Notes under the pieces: generated by a model
Told to the model about the DNA's origin: nothing
Databases searched by the model: none
What the model saw: only the letters and a program-made list of their open reading frames with translations
Program-made: the position numbers and the translations under genes
NCBI GenBank assembly: GCA_002402085.1
Contig: NVVB01000026.1
Coordinates: forward strand, 7,388 to 17,373
Length of the DNA: 9,986 nucleotides
Direction: 5' to 3'
Source: Gammaproteobacteria bacterium
Lineage (GTDB): Bacteria > Pseudomonadota > Gammaproteobacteria > Pseudomonadales > UBA3067
Shown here: piece by piece, positions 1-5,485 of the stretch
Layout: each line of letters starts with the position of its first letter
Numbering within the stretch: the stretch's first letter is position 1

Positions 1-519
1 GAGGTAGTTGTCCATGTAGGGCTTTTGGTCAGGGCGAAATGGGATGCCTGTGCCAAGCAGTGCGCCGTCAAGGGTTTTGCGAGAGGTGACTCGTATGCGG
101 CGATTATTCAGGTAAGCGCCTTGGCCGCGGCTGGCGTGAAACTCTTCGTTTCTGATGGGGTCGACGATAAGCCCGTGTTCTATTTGTCCTTTGTGCTTTA
201 ATGCGATGGAGATGGCGAAATGAGGGATGCCGTAGAGAAAGTTGGTGGTGCCATCGAGCGGGTCAATGATCCAGCAATAGTCTTTGCCTTCGCCTGTGCC
301 TTCAGTATGCCCGGACTCTTCACAAAGGTAGCCGTGATCAGGGAAGGCTTTTTGTAAGACGTTGAGTATCTCTTGTTCTGCGAGACGGTCTACTTCGGAA
401 ACAAAGTCGTTTCGGCTTTTGACTTCCATTTTGACTTGTTCGCTGCTTTGAGCGGCGCGAGCGATTAGCTCTCCTGCATTACGGGCGGCGCGTAAGGCAA
501 CGTTAAGCATTGGTTTCAT
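1..519 (-). CDS. suhB: Inositol-1-monophosphatase / Nus-complex factor SuhB (partial, C-terminus outside window)
   Basis: Reading the minus strand from an ATG at 519-517 gives 173 open residues that run off the left edge; the family is about 265 residues, so roughly a third is missing. The start MKPMLNVALRAARNAGELIA matches the E. coli SuhB N-terminus. Metal-site motifs of the FIG/IMPase superfamily are present: EESG at residues 67-70 and WIIDPLDGTTNF at 83-94, with D86, D89, G90 and T91 as expected ligands. The family hydrolyses inositol monophosphate with Mg2+, and in enterics SuhB also joins the Nus antitermination complex on rRNA operons. An AAGG lies 9 bases before the start. It is divergent from trmJ, as in E. 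coli. Family assignment is firm; which role dominates here is inference. Confidence 0.96.
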   Translation of the reverse strand, partial: MKPMLNVALRAARNAGELIARAAQSSEQVKMEVKSRNDFVSEVDRLAEQEILNVLQKAFPDHGYLCEESGHTEGTGEGKDYCWIIDPLDGTTNFLYGIPHFAISIALKHKGQIEHGLIVDPIRNEEFHASRGQGAYLNNRRIRVTSRKTLDGALLGTGIPFRPDQKPYMDNYL

Positions 520-550
520 TAAAAAGTACCTTGTTAATCAGATGCTTGTG

Positions 551-584
551 TCACTAGTTGTCGTAGGGATGACGACTTCAGTGA
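551..584 (-). promoter_or_regulatory. Nested stem-loop in the suhB leader
   Basis: Two nested perfect 5-bp stems are visible. The outer is TCACT (551-555) with AGTGA (580-584). The inner is GTCGT (560-564) with ACGAC (572-576), closing a 7-base loop. The structure ends 32 bases before the suhB start codon, so it would sit in the suhB mRNA leader. E. coli suhB is known to be autoregulated through its leader; a like role here is inference. Confidence 0.4.
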
Positions 585-751
585 TGCGTAAAAGCGGAGC
601 ATTAAAAGTGTGTATTAAAGTCGTATATCAAAACCATGCTTTTTAGGAGGCTAGAAAACTTTCTTTCTAGTGTGTGGTTTCTTGCTAGATCGTGGTTTGA
701 GCTAATGTTGGGACGTAAGCTGTTCCCGAAGGCCTAAAATTGAGCCGGCGA

Positions 752-783
752 ATTATAAGATATATTTGTTGGAAAAACATCAA
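752..783 (-). promoter_or_regulatory. Candidate suhB promoter (-10 TATAAT, poor -35)
   Basis: On the minus strand a perfect TATAAT (757 down to 752) is followed by TCGCCGGC, a GC-rich start region. The best -35 match is TTGATG (783 to 778), but the spacer is 20 bases, longer than the optimal 17. Transcription from here would give a suhB leader of about 225 bases that includes the hairpins at 651-670 and 551-584. The -10 is good and the -35 weak, so this is tentative. Confidence 0.35.
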
Positions 784-987
784 CTGCCGGTCCTTGGTTT
801 GGGTTCTTTGGGCGGCGTTGGGGGTGTTGGTTCGCAGTCGTTGGCAGCGCCTAGGCGGTTGGCTGGTTAATATAGGCGGCGAGGAGGTCGTGAGTGGGGC
901 TGGTTTTAAATCAAACATGGGTCGGAACCAGGCTGTAGTTTTGTTAGTATTGCCGACTTCGAGAACGGCGGGAGTGATAAGTTTAGT

Positions 988-1755
988 ATGTTTCAAAATA
1001 TTCGCATCGTAATGGTTAATACCAGTCATCCCGGTAATATCGGGGCTGCTGCACGGGCATTAAAAACCATGGGGTTTGGTCGTCTTTATTTGGTCTCCCC
1101 TGAAGACTTTCCTTGTAATACCGCTACTTGGCGCTCAGCAGGCGCGGCTGAGGTGCTTGAGCAGGCCGTAGTGGTGGATACGTTTGATGAGGCGATCAAG
1201 GATTGTCAGTTAGTGATTGGCAGTAGTGCGCGTAACCGACGTATTCCCTGGCCGATGGTGAACCCGCGCGAGTGCGGCAAACTCGTGGCTCAACATGCTG
1301 AGGTTGAGCAGGTGGCGATTGTATTTGGTCGTGAGGACCGGGGCTTAACCAATGAAGAGCTTCAGCGTTGCCATTATCACGTCAATATCCCAGCCAACAG
1401 CGACTACGGTGTGCTGAACATTGCTGCGGCTATTCAGGTGGTGGTGTATGAGCTGCGGATGGCGATTACGGAATGGCAAGAGGCTGATGTTGCGCCCGGT
1501 AAGCGCCAGCCCATGATGGAAGTAGCGACTGTGCGTTGGGATGAGGAGGTGGCCAGTGCGCACGAGTTGGAGCTGTTTTTGGAGCACTTGGAGCAAACCT
1601 TGATTGATATCGAGTTCCATAACCCAGAAAACCCGCGTCAATTGATGACTCGCTTACGGCGTCTCTATACGCGTAGCCGTATGGATAAAATGGAAGTTAA
1701 TATTATGCGCGGCATCCTCACGGCTGTGAAGGCGGCCAGTAAGGGTAAAAGCTAG
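988..1755 (+). CDS. trmJ: tRNA (cytidine/uridine-32-2'-O)-methyltransferase TrmJ
   Basis: TrmJ is a SPOUT-class enzyme that uses S-adenosylmethionine to methylate the ribose of C32/U32 in the anticodon loop of several tRNAs. The 255-residue product is slightly longer than the 246 residues of E. coli. It opens MFQNIRIVMVNTSHPGNIGA, where NIGAAARALKTMG (17-29) is the N-terminal SPOUT motif. The knotted SAM-binding part is seen as VFGREDRGLTNEEL (112-125) and LNIAAAIQVVVYE (143-155). A C-terminal extension contains LRRLYTRSR (223-231) and NIMRGIL (238-244), as in the family. The start matches the family N-terminus, but the nearest GGAG is 13 bases upstream, so initiation may be weak. It lies just before iscR, the common arrangement, with no clear terminator between them. 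Confidence 0.96.
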   Translation: MFQNIRIVMVNTSHPGNIGAAARALKTMGFGRLYLVSPEDFPCNTATWRSAGAAEVLEQAVVVDTFDEAIKDCQLVIGSSARNRRIPWPMVNPRECGKLVAQHAEVEQVAIVFGREDRGLTNEELQRCHYHVNIPANSDYGVLNIAAAIQVVVYELRMAITEWQEADVAPGKRQPMMEVATVRWDEEVASAHELELFLEHLEQTLIDIEFHNPENPRQLMTRLRRLYTRSRMDKMEVNIMRGILTAVKAASKGKS

Positions 1756-1861
1756 TCTGGAGCGGTGGGGTATGGGCTGTGAGCGGTGCTGAGTGGCGGC
1801 TCAAGGGCTTCGTGTTGGCATCTAATATGCAGCTTAAATTGGCCTATTGGCCCTCTTCGCA

Positions 1862-1903
1862 TTGACTTATTGCTAATAACCTAGTAATTTAATCAGGTAT
1901 AGC
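1862..1903 (+). promoter_or_regulatory. Probable isc operon promoter
   Basis: A good -35, TTGACT (1862-1867), is followed after 17 bases by TAATTT (1885-1890), a mediocre -10. An alternative -10, TATAGC (1898-1903), overlaps the end of the IscR box but has no good -35 at the right distance. Either choice places the RNA polymerase site over the IscR box and gives an iscR leader of about 110-130 bases. The exact start point cannot be fixed from sequence. Confidence 0.5.
1876..1900 (+). promoter_or_regulatory. IscR type 1 binding site
   Basis: These 25 bases match the published type 1 IscR consensus (ATASYYGACTRWWWYAGTCRRSTAT) at 21 of 25 positions by hand alignment. Both outer ATA/TAT ends, the AT-rich centre and the TC-AGG right half are present. 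Mismatches are at box positions 4, 7, 9 and 17. Type 1 sites are bound by the [2Fe-2S] form of IscR, so the operon should be repressed when clusters are plentiful. The site overlaps the likely promoter about 125 bases before iscR, the expected place for autorepression. Confidence 0.8.
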
Positions 1904-2024
1904 TTGGGTTCGTTATATCCAGATTTGAAGATTAAGGGTGAGAGGATGGCGAGGCACTCGCGATGATTCTCCTGGAATCTAAAGTTATGACCCTTATTCA
2001 GTATTTCGTTTATGGAGCGAACTC

Positions 2025-2528
2025 ATGAGGCTTACCACCAGAGGGAGGTATGCGGTTACTGCTATGTTGGATCTTGCTATTTATGCGAAGCAGGATCCGG
2101 TTTGTTTGTCGGATATCTCCAAGCGTCAAGCCATCTCTGTTTCTTATCTTGAGCAACTGTTCGCTCAGCTGAGAAAGAATGGGCTCGTGAAAAGTGTTCG
2201 AGGGCCTGGTGGTGGTTATAAGCTAAATCGAACCAATGATGAAATTTTCATTCTTGAAATTATCGATGCGATTAATGAAAGCGTTGACGCCACGCGGTGT
2301 CAGGGCAGTGGTGATTGTTTAAATGGCCAGCAGTGTATTACCCATGAACTCTGGTCAGATTTAAGTGAACAAATTCGTGGCTTCTTGGGCGATATCAGCT
2401 TAGGGCAATTGGTTTTAAAACGTCAGCGCAATCAAGCGTTGAAAGGTGGCGAAAACGACGCCACGTGCGAAAACCTTGCGAGCGAAACGTTCTTGAACCC
2501 AAATAGTATTGAAGTAACGGACATTTAA
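2025..2528 (+). CDS. iscR: Fe-S cluster-sensing transcriptional regulator IscR
   Basis: IscR is an Rrf2-family winged-helix regulator that senses [2Fe-2S] status and controls the isc operon and other genes. The product has 167 residues (E. coli 162). It begins [18 protein letters not shown], typical of the family, with the recognition-helix region [18 protein letters not shown] (38-55) and the wing RGPGGGYKL (59-67). The cluster ligands Cys92, Cys98, Cys104 and His107 stand at the same positions as in E. coli, so it should be a genuine cluster sensor. The tail after about 140 is divergent and carries an extra Cys148. GGAG at 2014-2017 lies 7 bases before the ATG. It is the first gene of the operon, and the type 1 box upstream supports autorepression. 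Confidence 0.98.
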   Translation: MRLTTRGRYAVTAMLDLAIYAKQDPVCLSDISKRQAISVSYLEQLFAQLRKNGLVKSVRGPGGGYKLNRTNDEIFILEIIDAINESVDATRCQGSGDCLNGQQCITHELWSDLSEQIRGFLGDISLGQLVLKRQRNQALKGGENDATCENLASETFLNPNSIEVTDI

Positions 2529-2570
2529 ACAAACGTTCGTAGTTTTTTTAATTTAGATTGTGGAGTGAAT

Positions 2571-3785
2571 ATGAAGCGTCCGGTTTATCTTGATTATGCG
2601 GCGACTACACCGGTTGATCCGGCGGTGGCCAAAAAGATGATGACGTGTTTGGAAATGGACGGCAATTTTGGTAATCCCGCTTCTCGCTCCCACGGTTATG
2701 GTTGGCAGGCAGAAGAGTTGGTTGAAACTGCTCGTATCGATGTTGCTGAACTAATCAATTGTGACCCTAGAGAAATCGTGTGGACTTCCGGTGCAACCGA
2801 GTCTGACAACCTGGCTATTAAAGGTGTGGCGCACTTCTATCAAAAGAAAGGCAAACATATCATTACGTCGATGGTTGAGCATAAGGCGGTTTTGGATAGT
2901 TGTCGTCAGCTTGAACGCGAAGGTTTTGAAGTGACCTACTTGGAGCCTAGTAGCCAAGGCATTATTGATCCGCAGTCTGTACAAGACGCGATTCGTGATG
3001 ACACCATCTTGGTGACTATCATGCACGTTAATAATGAAATGGGCGTGATTAATGATATCGCTGCCATCGGCGAAGTGACTCGCGCTAAGAAGATCATTTT
3101 TCATGTTGATGGCGCTCAGAGTGCCGGTAAAGTGGCCATTGACCTTGATGTTATGAAGGTCGATATGATGTCTTTCTCTGGGCATAAGATATATGGCCCG
3201 AAGGGTGTCGGTGTGCTTTATGTGCGTCGTAAGCCTAGAGCGCGACTTGAAGCTCAAATGCATGGCGGTGGACATGAACGTGGTATGCGTTCTGGCACAT
3301 TACCTACCCATCAGATCGCAGGCATGGGCGAAGCATGTCGCATTGCTAAGCGAACCATGATTGAAGAAGGCGAAAAAATCCAACGCTTGAAAATGCGTTT
3401 GTGGGACGGCTTAAAAGATTTAGAGCAGGTTCATATTAACGGTGACTTGGATCGATCGATTCCCGGAATCCTAAACGTCAGTTTCGCCTTTGTTGAAGGT
3501 GAGTCACTTATTATGGCGTTTAAAGATATCGCTGTGTCCTCTGGTTCAGCGTGTACTTCTGCCAGTTTAGAGCCTTCGTATGTACTGCGTGCGATCGGTT
3601 TGACGGATGAGTTGGCTCATAGTTCGATTCGTTTTTCTATTGGTCGTTTTACGCGTGAAGAAGAAGTTGATTTGGCCATTGAGCAAGTTCGTCATGGCGT
3701 GATCAAGCTTAGAGAATTGTCTCCCCTATGGGATATGTATAAAGATGGAATAGACCTAGAGTCGGTCCAGTGGTCTGCTCACTAG
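2571..3785 (+). CDS. iscS: Cysteine desulfurase IscS
   Basis: IscS is a PLP-dependent enzyme that takes sulfur from L-cysteine to form alanine and an enzyme persulfide, which feeds IscU and other acceptors such as tRNA thiolation. I chose the ATG at 2571 over the in-frame GTG at 2565. It gives [17 protein letters not shown], exactly 404 residues as in E. coli, and leaves GGAG (2562-2565) 5 bases upstream. Key residues are intact: His104, Asp180 and Gln183 in the PLP pocket, Lys206 in SFSGHK as the Schiff-base lysine, and Cys328 in [13 protein letters not shown] as the persulfide carrier. The C-terminal [13 protein letters not shown] segment, which binds IscU in E. coli, is present. It follows iscR by 42 bases. 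Confidence 0.99.
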   Translation: MKRPVYLDYAATTPVDPAVAKKMMTCLEMDGNFGNPASRSHGYGWQAEELVETARIDVAELINCDPREIVWTSGATESDNLAIKGVAHFYQKKGKHIITSMVEHKAVLDSCRQLEREGFEVTYLEPSSQGIIDPQSVQDAIRDDTILVTIMHVNNEMGVINDIAAIGEVTRAKKIIFHVDGAQSAGKVAIDLDVMKVDMMSFSGHKIYGPKGVGVLYVRRKPRARLEAQMHGGGHERGMRSGTLPTHQIAGMGEACRIAKRTMIEEGEKIQRLKMRLWDGLKDLEQVHINGDLDRSIPGILNVSFAFVEGESLIMAFKDIAVSSGSACTSASLEPSYVLRAIGLTDELAHSSIRFSIGRFTREEEVDLAIEQVRHGVIKLRELSPLWDMYKDGIDLESVQWSAH

Positions 3786-3804
3786 ATTAGTGGGTTTGCA
3801 CTAA
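3780..3804 (+). repeat. Overlapping short inverted repeats at the iscS stop codon
   Basis: CACTA (3780-3784) and TAGTG (3788-3792) flank GAT and take in the iscS stop codon. TTAGTG (3787-3792) can instead pair with CACTAA (3799-3804) across 6 bases. The two small hairpins exclude each other. There is no T tract, so this is not a terminator; any role in mRNA processing is inference. Confidence 0.45.
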
Positions 3805-3847
3805 CGTTCATAGAATATTATAGAGTTGATAAGGTTTAGAAGAGATT

Positions 3848-4225
3848 ATGGCTTACAGTGATAAAGTGTTGGATCATTACGAGAACCCAAGAAATGTAGG
3901 GTCTTTGGATAAAGACTCGAACAAAGTGGGCACTGGCATGGTTGGCGCACCCGCGTGTGGCGATGTAATGCGCTTACAAATCGAAGTTAACAGCGACGGC
4001 GTAATCGAAGACGCGCGCTTCAAAACTTATGGCTGTGGTTCTGCTATTGCCTCTAGTTCGTTGTTGACGGAGTGGGTTAAGGGTAAAACCTTGCAAGAAG
4101 CCACTGAAATTAAAAACACTGATATCGTTGAAGAGCTGGCATTGCCGCCGGTTAAGATTCACTGTTCAGTGCTAGCGGAAGACGCAATCAAAGCAGCTAT
4201 CGCTGACTACAAAAGTAAAAACTAA
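3848..4225 (+). CDS. iscU: Fe-S cluster assembly scaffold protein IscU
   Basis: IscU is the scaffold on which [2Fe-2S] and then [4Fe-4S] clusters are built with sulfur from IscS, before release by HscA/HscB. The 125-residue product is close to the E. coli 128 and starts MAYSDKVLDHYENPRNVGS. Cluster ligands Cys37, Cys63 and Cys106 are present, as are Asp39, which controls cluster lability, and His105. LPPVK (99-103) is the motif recognised by HscA. The ribosome site is modest (AGAAGAG at 3838-3844). It lies 62 bases after iscS. After its stop comes the largest gap inside the operon, 229 bases, which holds a terminator-like hairpin. Confidence 0.99.
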   Translation: MAYSDKVLDHYENPRNVGSLDKDSNKVGTGMVGAPACGDVMRLQIEVNSDGVIEDARFKTYGCGSAIASSSLLTEWVKGKTLQEATEIKNTDIVEELALPPVKIHCSVLAEDAIKAAIADYKSKN

Positions 4226-4263
4226 GAGTATTCTTAATCGAATCTTAAGGTTGAGTTGTAGAA

Positions 4264-4290
4264 TTGAGTCGCACCGTTACTTTGTATAGT
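4264..4290 (+). promoter_or_regulatory. Weak candidate internal promoter ahead of iscA
   Basis: TTGAGT (4264-4269) and TATAGT (4285-4290) resemble -35 and -10 elements but are only 15 bases apart. If active, it would make a transcript starting about 4297 that passes through the hairpin at 4337-4364 before iscA, so the downstream half of the operon could be set separately. The short spacer makes this a weak call. Confidence 0.2.
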
Positions 4291-4336
4291 TGAATTGTCT
4301 TTCGCCTAAACCCAGTAACCCCCTGTTGTACGCGCC

Positions 4337-4364
4337 ACCAAGGAAAAGCCTTTCCTTGGTTTTT
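4337..4364 (+). terminator. Intra-operon terminator-like hairpin between iscU and iscA
   Basis: A perfect 10-bp stem, ACCAAGGAAA (4337-4346) with TTTCCTTGGT (4351-4360), closes the 4-base loop AGCC. TTTT follows at 4361-4364, then GG. This has the form of an intrinsic terminator, though the T tract is short and several stem pairs are A-T, so partial read-through is likely. hscBA-fdx-iscX downstream still need transcription, so attenuation or 3'-end stabilisation of an iscRSU mRNA is more plausible than full termination. Confidence 0.65.
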
Positions 4365-4408
4365 GGCTTGTCGGGGCTAAAGTTTGGGTAAGGCGTTATC
4401 GTTATTTT

Positions 4409-4424
4409 GGGGCTGTGTAGCTCC
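4409..4424 (+). promoter_or_regulatory. Stem-loop in the iscA leader
   Basis: GGGGCT (4409-4414) pairs with AGCTCC (4419-4424), with one G-U pair, around the loop GTGT. A U-rich stretch follows, then the iscA ribosome site GGAG at 4445-4448. It ends 20 bases before that site, so it could affect iscA translation or act as a second weak pause signal. Confidence 0.4.
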
Positions 4425-4454
4425 TGTTCTTTCCTTGTTTTGTTGGAGAATAAA

Positions 4455-4778
4455 TTGGCCATCACAATAACCGACGCTGCCGCCAATCACGTTACTAATT
4501 ATATTCAGCAACGGGGTTTTGGCTTAGGCATACGTGTGGGCGTTCAAACTACAGGCTGTTCCGGCTTGGCGTATGTGCTTGAGTTCGTGGACGATGCCAA
4601 CGAAGAAGATGAGAAGTTCGAAAGCCGTGGCGTGACGCTGTTTGTGGACCCGAAGAGTCTTGTGTACTTGGAAGGCGTCGAGCTGGATTACGTTAAGCAA
4701 GGTCTCAATGAAGGCTTTGAATTCCAAAACCCCAACGCGAAAGGCGAGTGTGGTTGCGGTGAGAGCTTTACCATTTAG
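4455..4778 (+). CDS. iscA: A-type Fe-S carrier IscA (TTG start)
   Basis: IscA is an A-type carrier that binds iron or a cluster and helps deliver [4Fe-4S] clusters to apo-proteins. The TTG at 4455 is chosen because it gives exactly 107 residues as in E. coli, beginning [12 protein letters not shown] after the initiator Met, with GGAG (4445-4448) 6 bases upstream. The open frame extends to another TTG at 4407, but those 16 residues have no family counterpart. Ligands Cys35, Cys99 and Cys101 are in place, in [15 protein letters not shown] (32-46) and GECGCGESF (97-105). TTG starts usually reduce initiation, which fits IscA being needed in smaller amounts than IscU; that link is inference. Confidence 0.97.
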   Translation: MAITITDAAANHVTNYIQQRGFGLGIRVGVQTTGCSGLAYVLEFVDDANEEDEKFESRGVTLFVDPKSLVYLEGVELDYVKQGLNEGFEFQNPNAKGECGCGESFTI

Positions 4779-4837
4779 TTTTACTGTTTAGCGTTGTTGT
4801 TTAGTCTGGTTGTTTAGGCTGGTTGAATAGATTTACC
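4773..4837 (+). repeat. 13-bp periodic degenerate tandem repeat from the iscA stop codon
   Basis: Five units of 13 bases follow one another. They start at 4773, 4786, 4799, 4812 and 4825 with ATTTAG, GTTTAG, GTTTAG, GTTTAG and GAATAG. The third and fourth units are nearly identical (GTTTAG-T/G-CTGGTT). The first unit contains the iscA stop codon. Because 13 is not a multiple of three, the TAG triplets fall in all three frames. The array fills most of the 96-base gap before hscB. Confidence 0.7.
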
Positions 4838-4874
4838 ATTTTGTTTTAAGTTAGTAAAAGATTGAGGTTGGCAC

Positions 4875-5426
4875 TTGGATTTCAAGCAAAACTATTTTGA
4901 ACTATTTCAGTTGCCCATTGCATATCAAGTAGATTCCCACCGTTTAAATGATGCCTACCGCGAACTACAAACTCAGATCCATCCTGATCGTTACGCACAA
5001 GGCAGTGAAGCTGAAAAGCTTAGTTCGGTACAAGCCTCTTCTTTTGTCAATGAAGCGTATCAAACCTTAAAGTCTTCAGTTTCTCGTGCACGTTATTTAG
5101 TGGAGCTAGCAGGTGTGGCGATTGACCTATCGGCCACTACCATTGCTGATGGCGCGTTCCTGATGCAGCAAATGGAACTGCGTGAAGAGCTGGAAGATGC
5201 GAGTCACAGTGCTGACCCAGAAAAGCTGCTTGAAAAAATCGCCCAACAAGTCCACGACAACTTGGCTGACTTAGTACGTAGTTTTAGTGCGTTGAGCGAG
5301 CCATGGGATTTTAATGATCTCAATGTGGAGAGCGTCGGTCAGGGTGCGCAATTAGTGTATCAAATGAAATTTCTCGAAAAGCTCAGTATCGAAATAGAAA
5401 ATATTGAGCAGTCGTTACTGGATTAG
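4875..5426 (+). CDS. hscB: Fe-S assembly co-chaperone HscB (TTG start)
   Basis: HscB (Hsc20) is the J-domain partner of HscA: it brings IscU to HscA and stimulates its ATPase. The 183-residue product (E. coli 171) starts MDFKQNYFELFQLP. The J-domain signature HPD is at 36-38, followed by a C-terminal helical domain with FLMQQMELREELEDA (96-110) and KFLEKLSIEIE (165-175), the face expected to bind IscU. The TTG start at 4875 is well supported. An in-frame TGA lies at 4863-4865, GAGG (4864-4867) is 7 bases upstream, and the next in-frame ATG would remove the whole J-domain. Confidence 0.98.
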   Translation: MDFKQNYFELFQLPIAYQVDSHRLNDAYRELQTQIHPDRYAQGSEAEKLSSVQASSFVNEAYQTLKSSVSRARYLVELAGVAIDLSATTIADGAFLMQQMELREELEDASHSADPEKLLEKIAQQVHDNLADLVRSFSALSEPWDFNDLNVESVGQGAQLVYQMKFLEKLSIEIENIEQSLLD

Positions 5427-5483
5427 TCTTTTAGACAGGGTCTACCAGATTAGAGTGTATTGATTAAGGTTGTATCGGATTAG
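5421..5483 (+). repeat. Recurrent GATTAG/GATTAA words in the hscB-hscA gap
   Basis: The hexamer containing the hscB stop, GATTAG (5421-5426), recurs at 5448-5453 and 5478-5483, with GATTAA at 5462-5467. A short hairpin TAGAC (5432-5436)/GTCTA (5440-5444) lies between them. Spacings are irregular (27, 14, 16), so this is weaker than the array after iscA. Confidence 0.4.
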
Positions 5484-5485
5484 GC

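Larger units (their letters stand above)
520..987. other. Divergent suhB-trmJ intergenic region
   Basis: These 468 bases separate two divergent genes and contain no convincing protein gene. Overlapping open frames on both strands lack good starts and family resemblance. Visible items are: a nested stem-loop at 551-584; a 7-bp inverted repeat CTAGAAA/TTTCTAG at 651-657 and 664-670; a minus-strand TATAAT at 752-757; a GT-rich stretch about 781-905 with several G runs; and an AGGAGG at 882-887. The region is long for this gene pair, so both transcripts probably carry long leaders. Confidence 0.6.

Noticed and set aside
645..650. AGGAGG on the plus strand
   Set aside because: No start codon at a workable distance; CTAG and the inverted repeat follow.
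740..1012. 90-codon plus-strand frame starting at TTG before trmJ
   Set aside because: TTG without a ribosome site, atypical composition rich in W and R, and overlap with trmJ. Only its 3' part has an SD-like word, reported as a weak finding.
685..1029. 114-codon open frame on the minus strand between suhB and trmJ
   Set aside because: It overlaps the trmJ start, lacks a ribosome site and resembles no family; it arises from the GT-rich plus strand.
1823..1847. Possible second IscR type 1 site upstream of the first
   Set aside because: Only about 13 of 25 positions match a degenerate consensus and the left half is absent. A window at 1915-1939 is no better (about 12).
1841..1852. GGCC-TATT-GGCC as a trmJ terminator
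   Set aside because: Four-bp stem and no T tract; more likely a short direct repeat (TTGGCC twice).
2565..2570. GTG start for iscS two codons upstream
   Set aside because: It overlaps the ribosome site; ATG 2571 gives the family length and N-terminus.
3449..3471. Palindrome cluster in iscS (ATCGATCGAT and GATTCC-C-GGAATC)
   Set aside because: Short, inside conserved coding sequence, and explained by GATC-rich codons; no sign of function.
4407..4454. 16-residue N-terminal extension of IscA from TTG 4407
   Set aside because: No family counterpart and no good SD; it runs through the leader hairpin.
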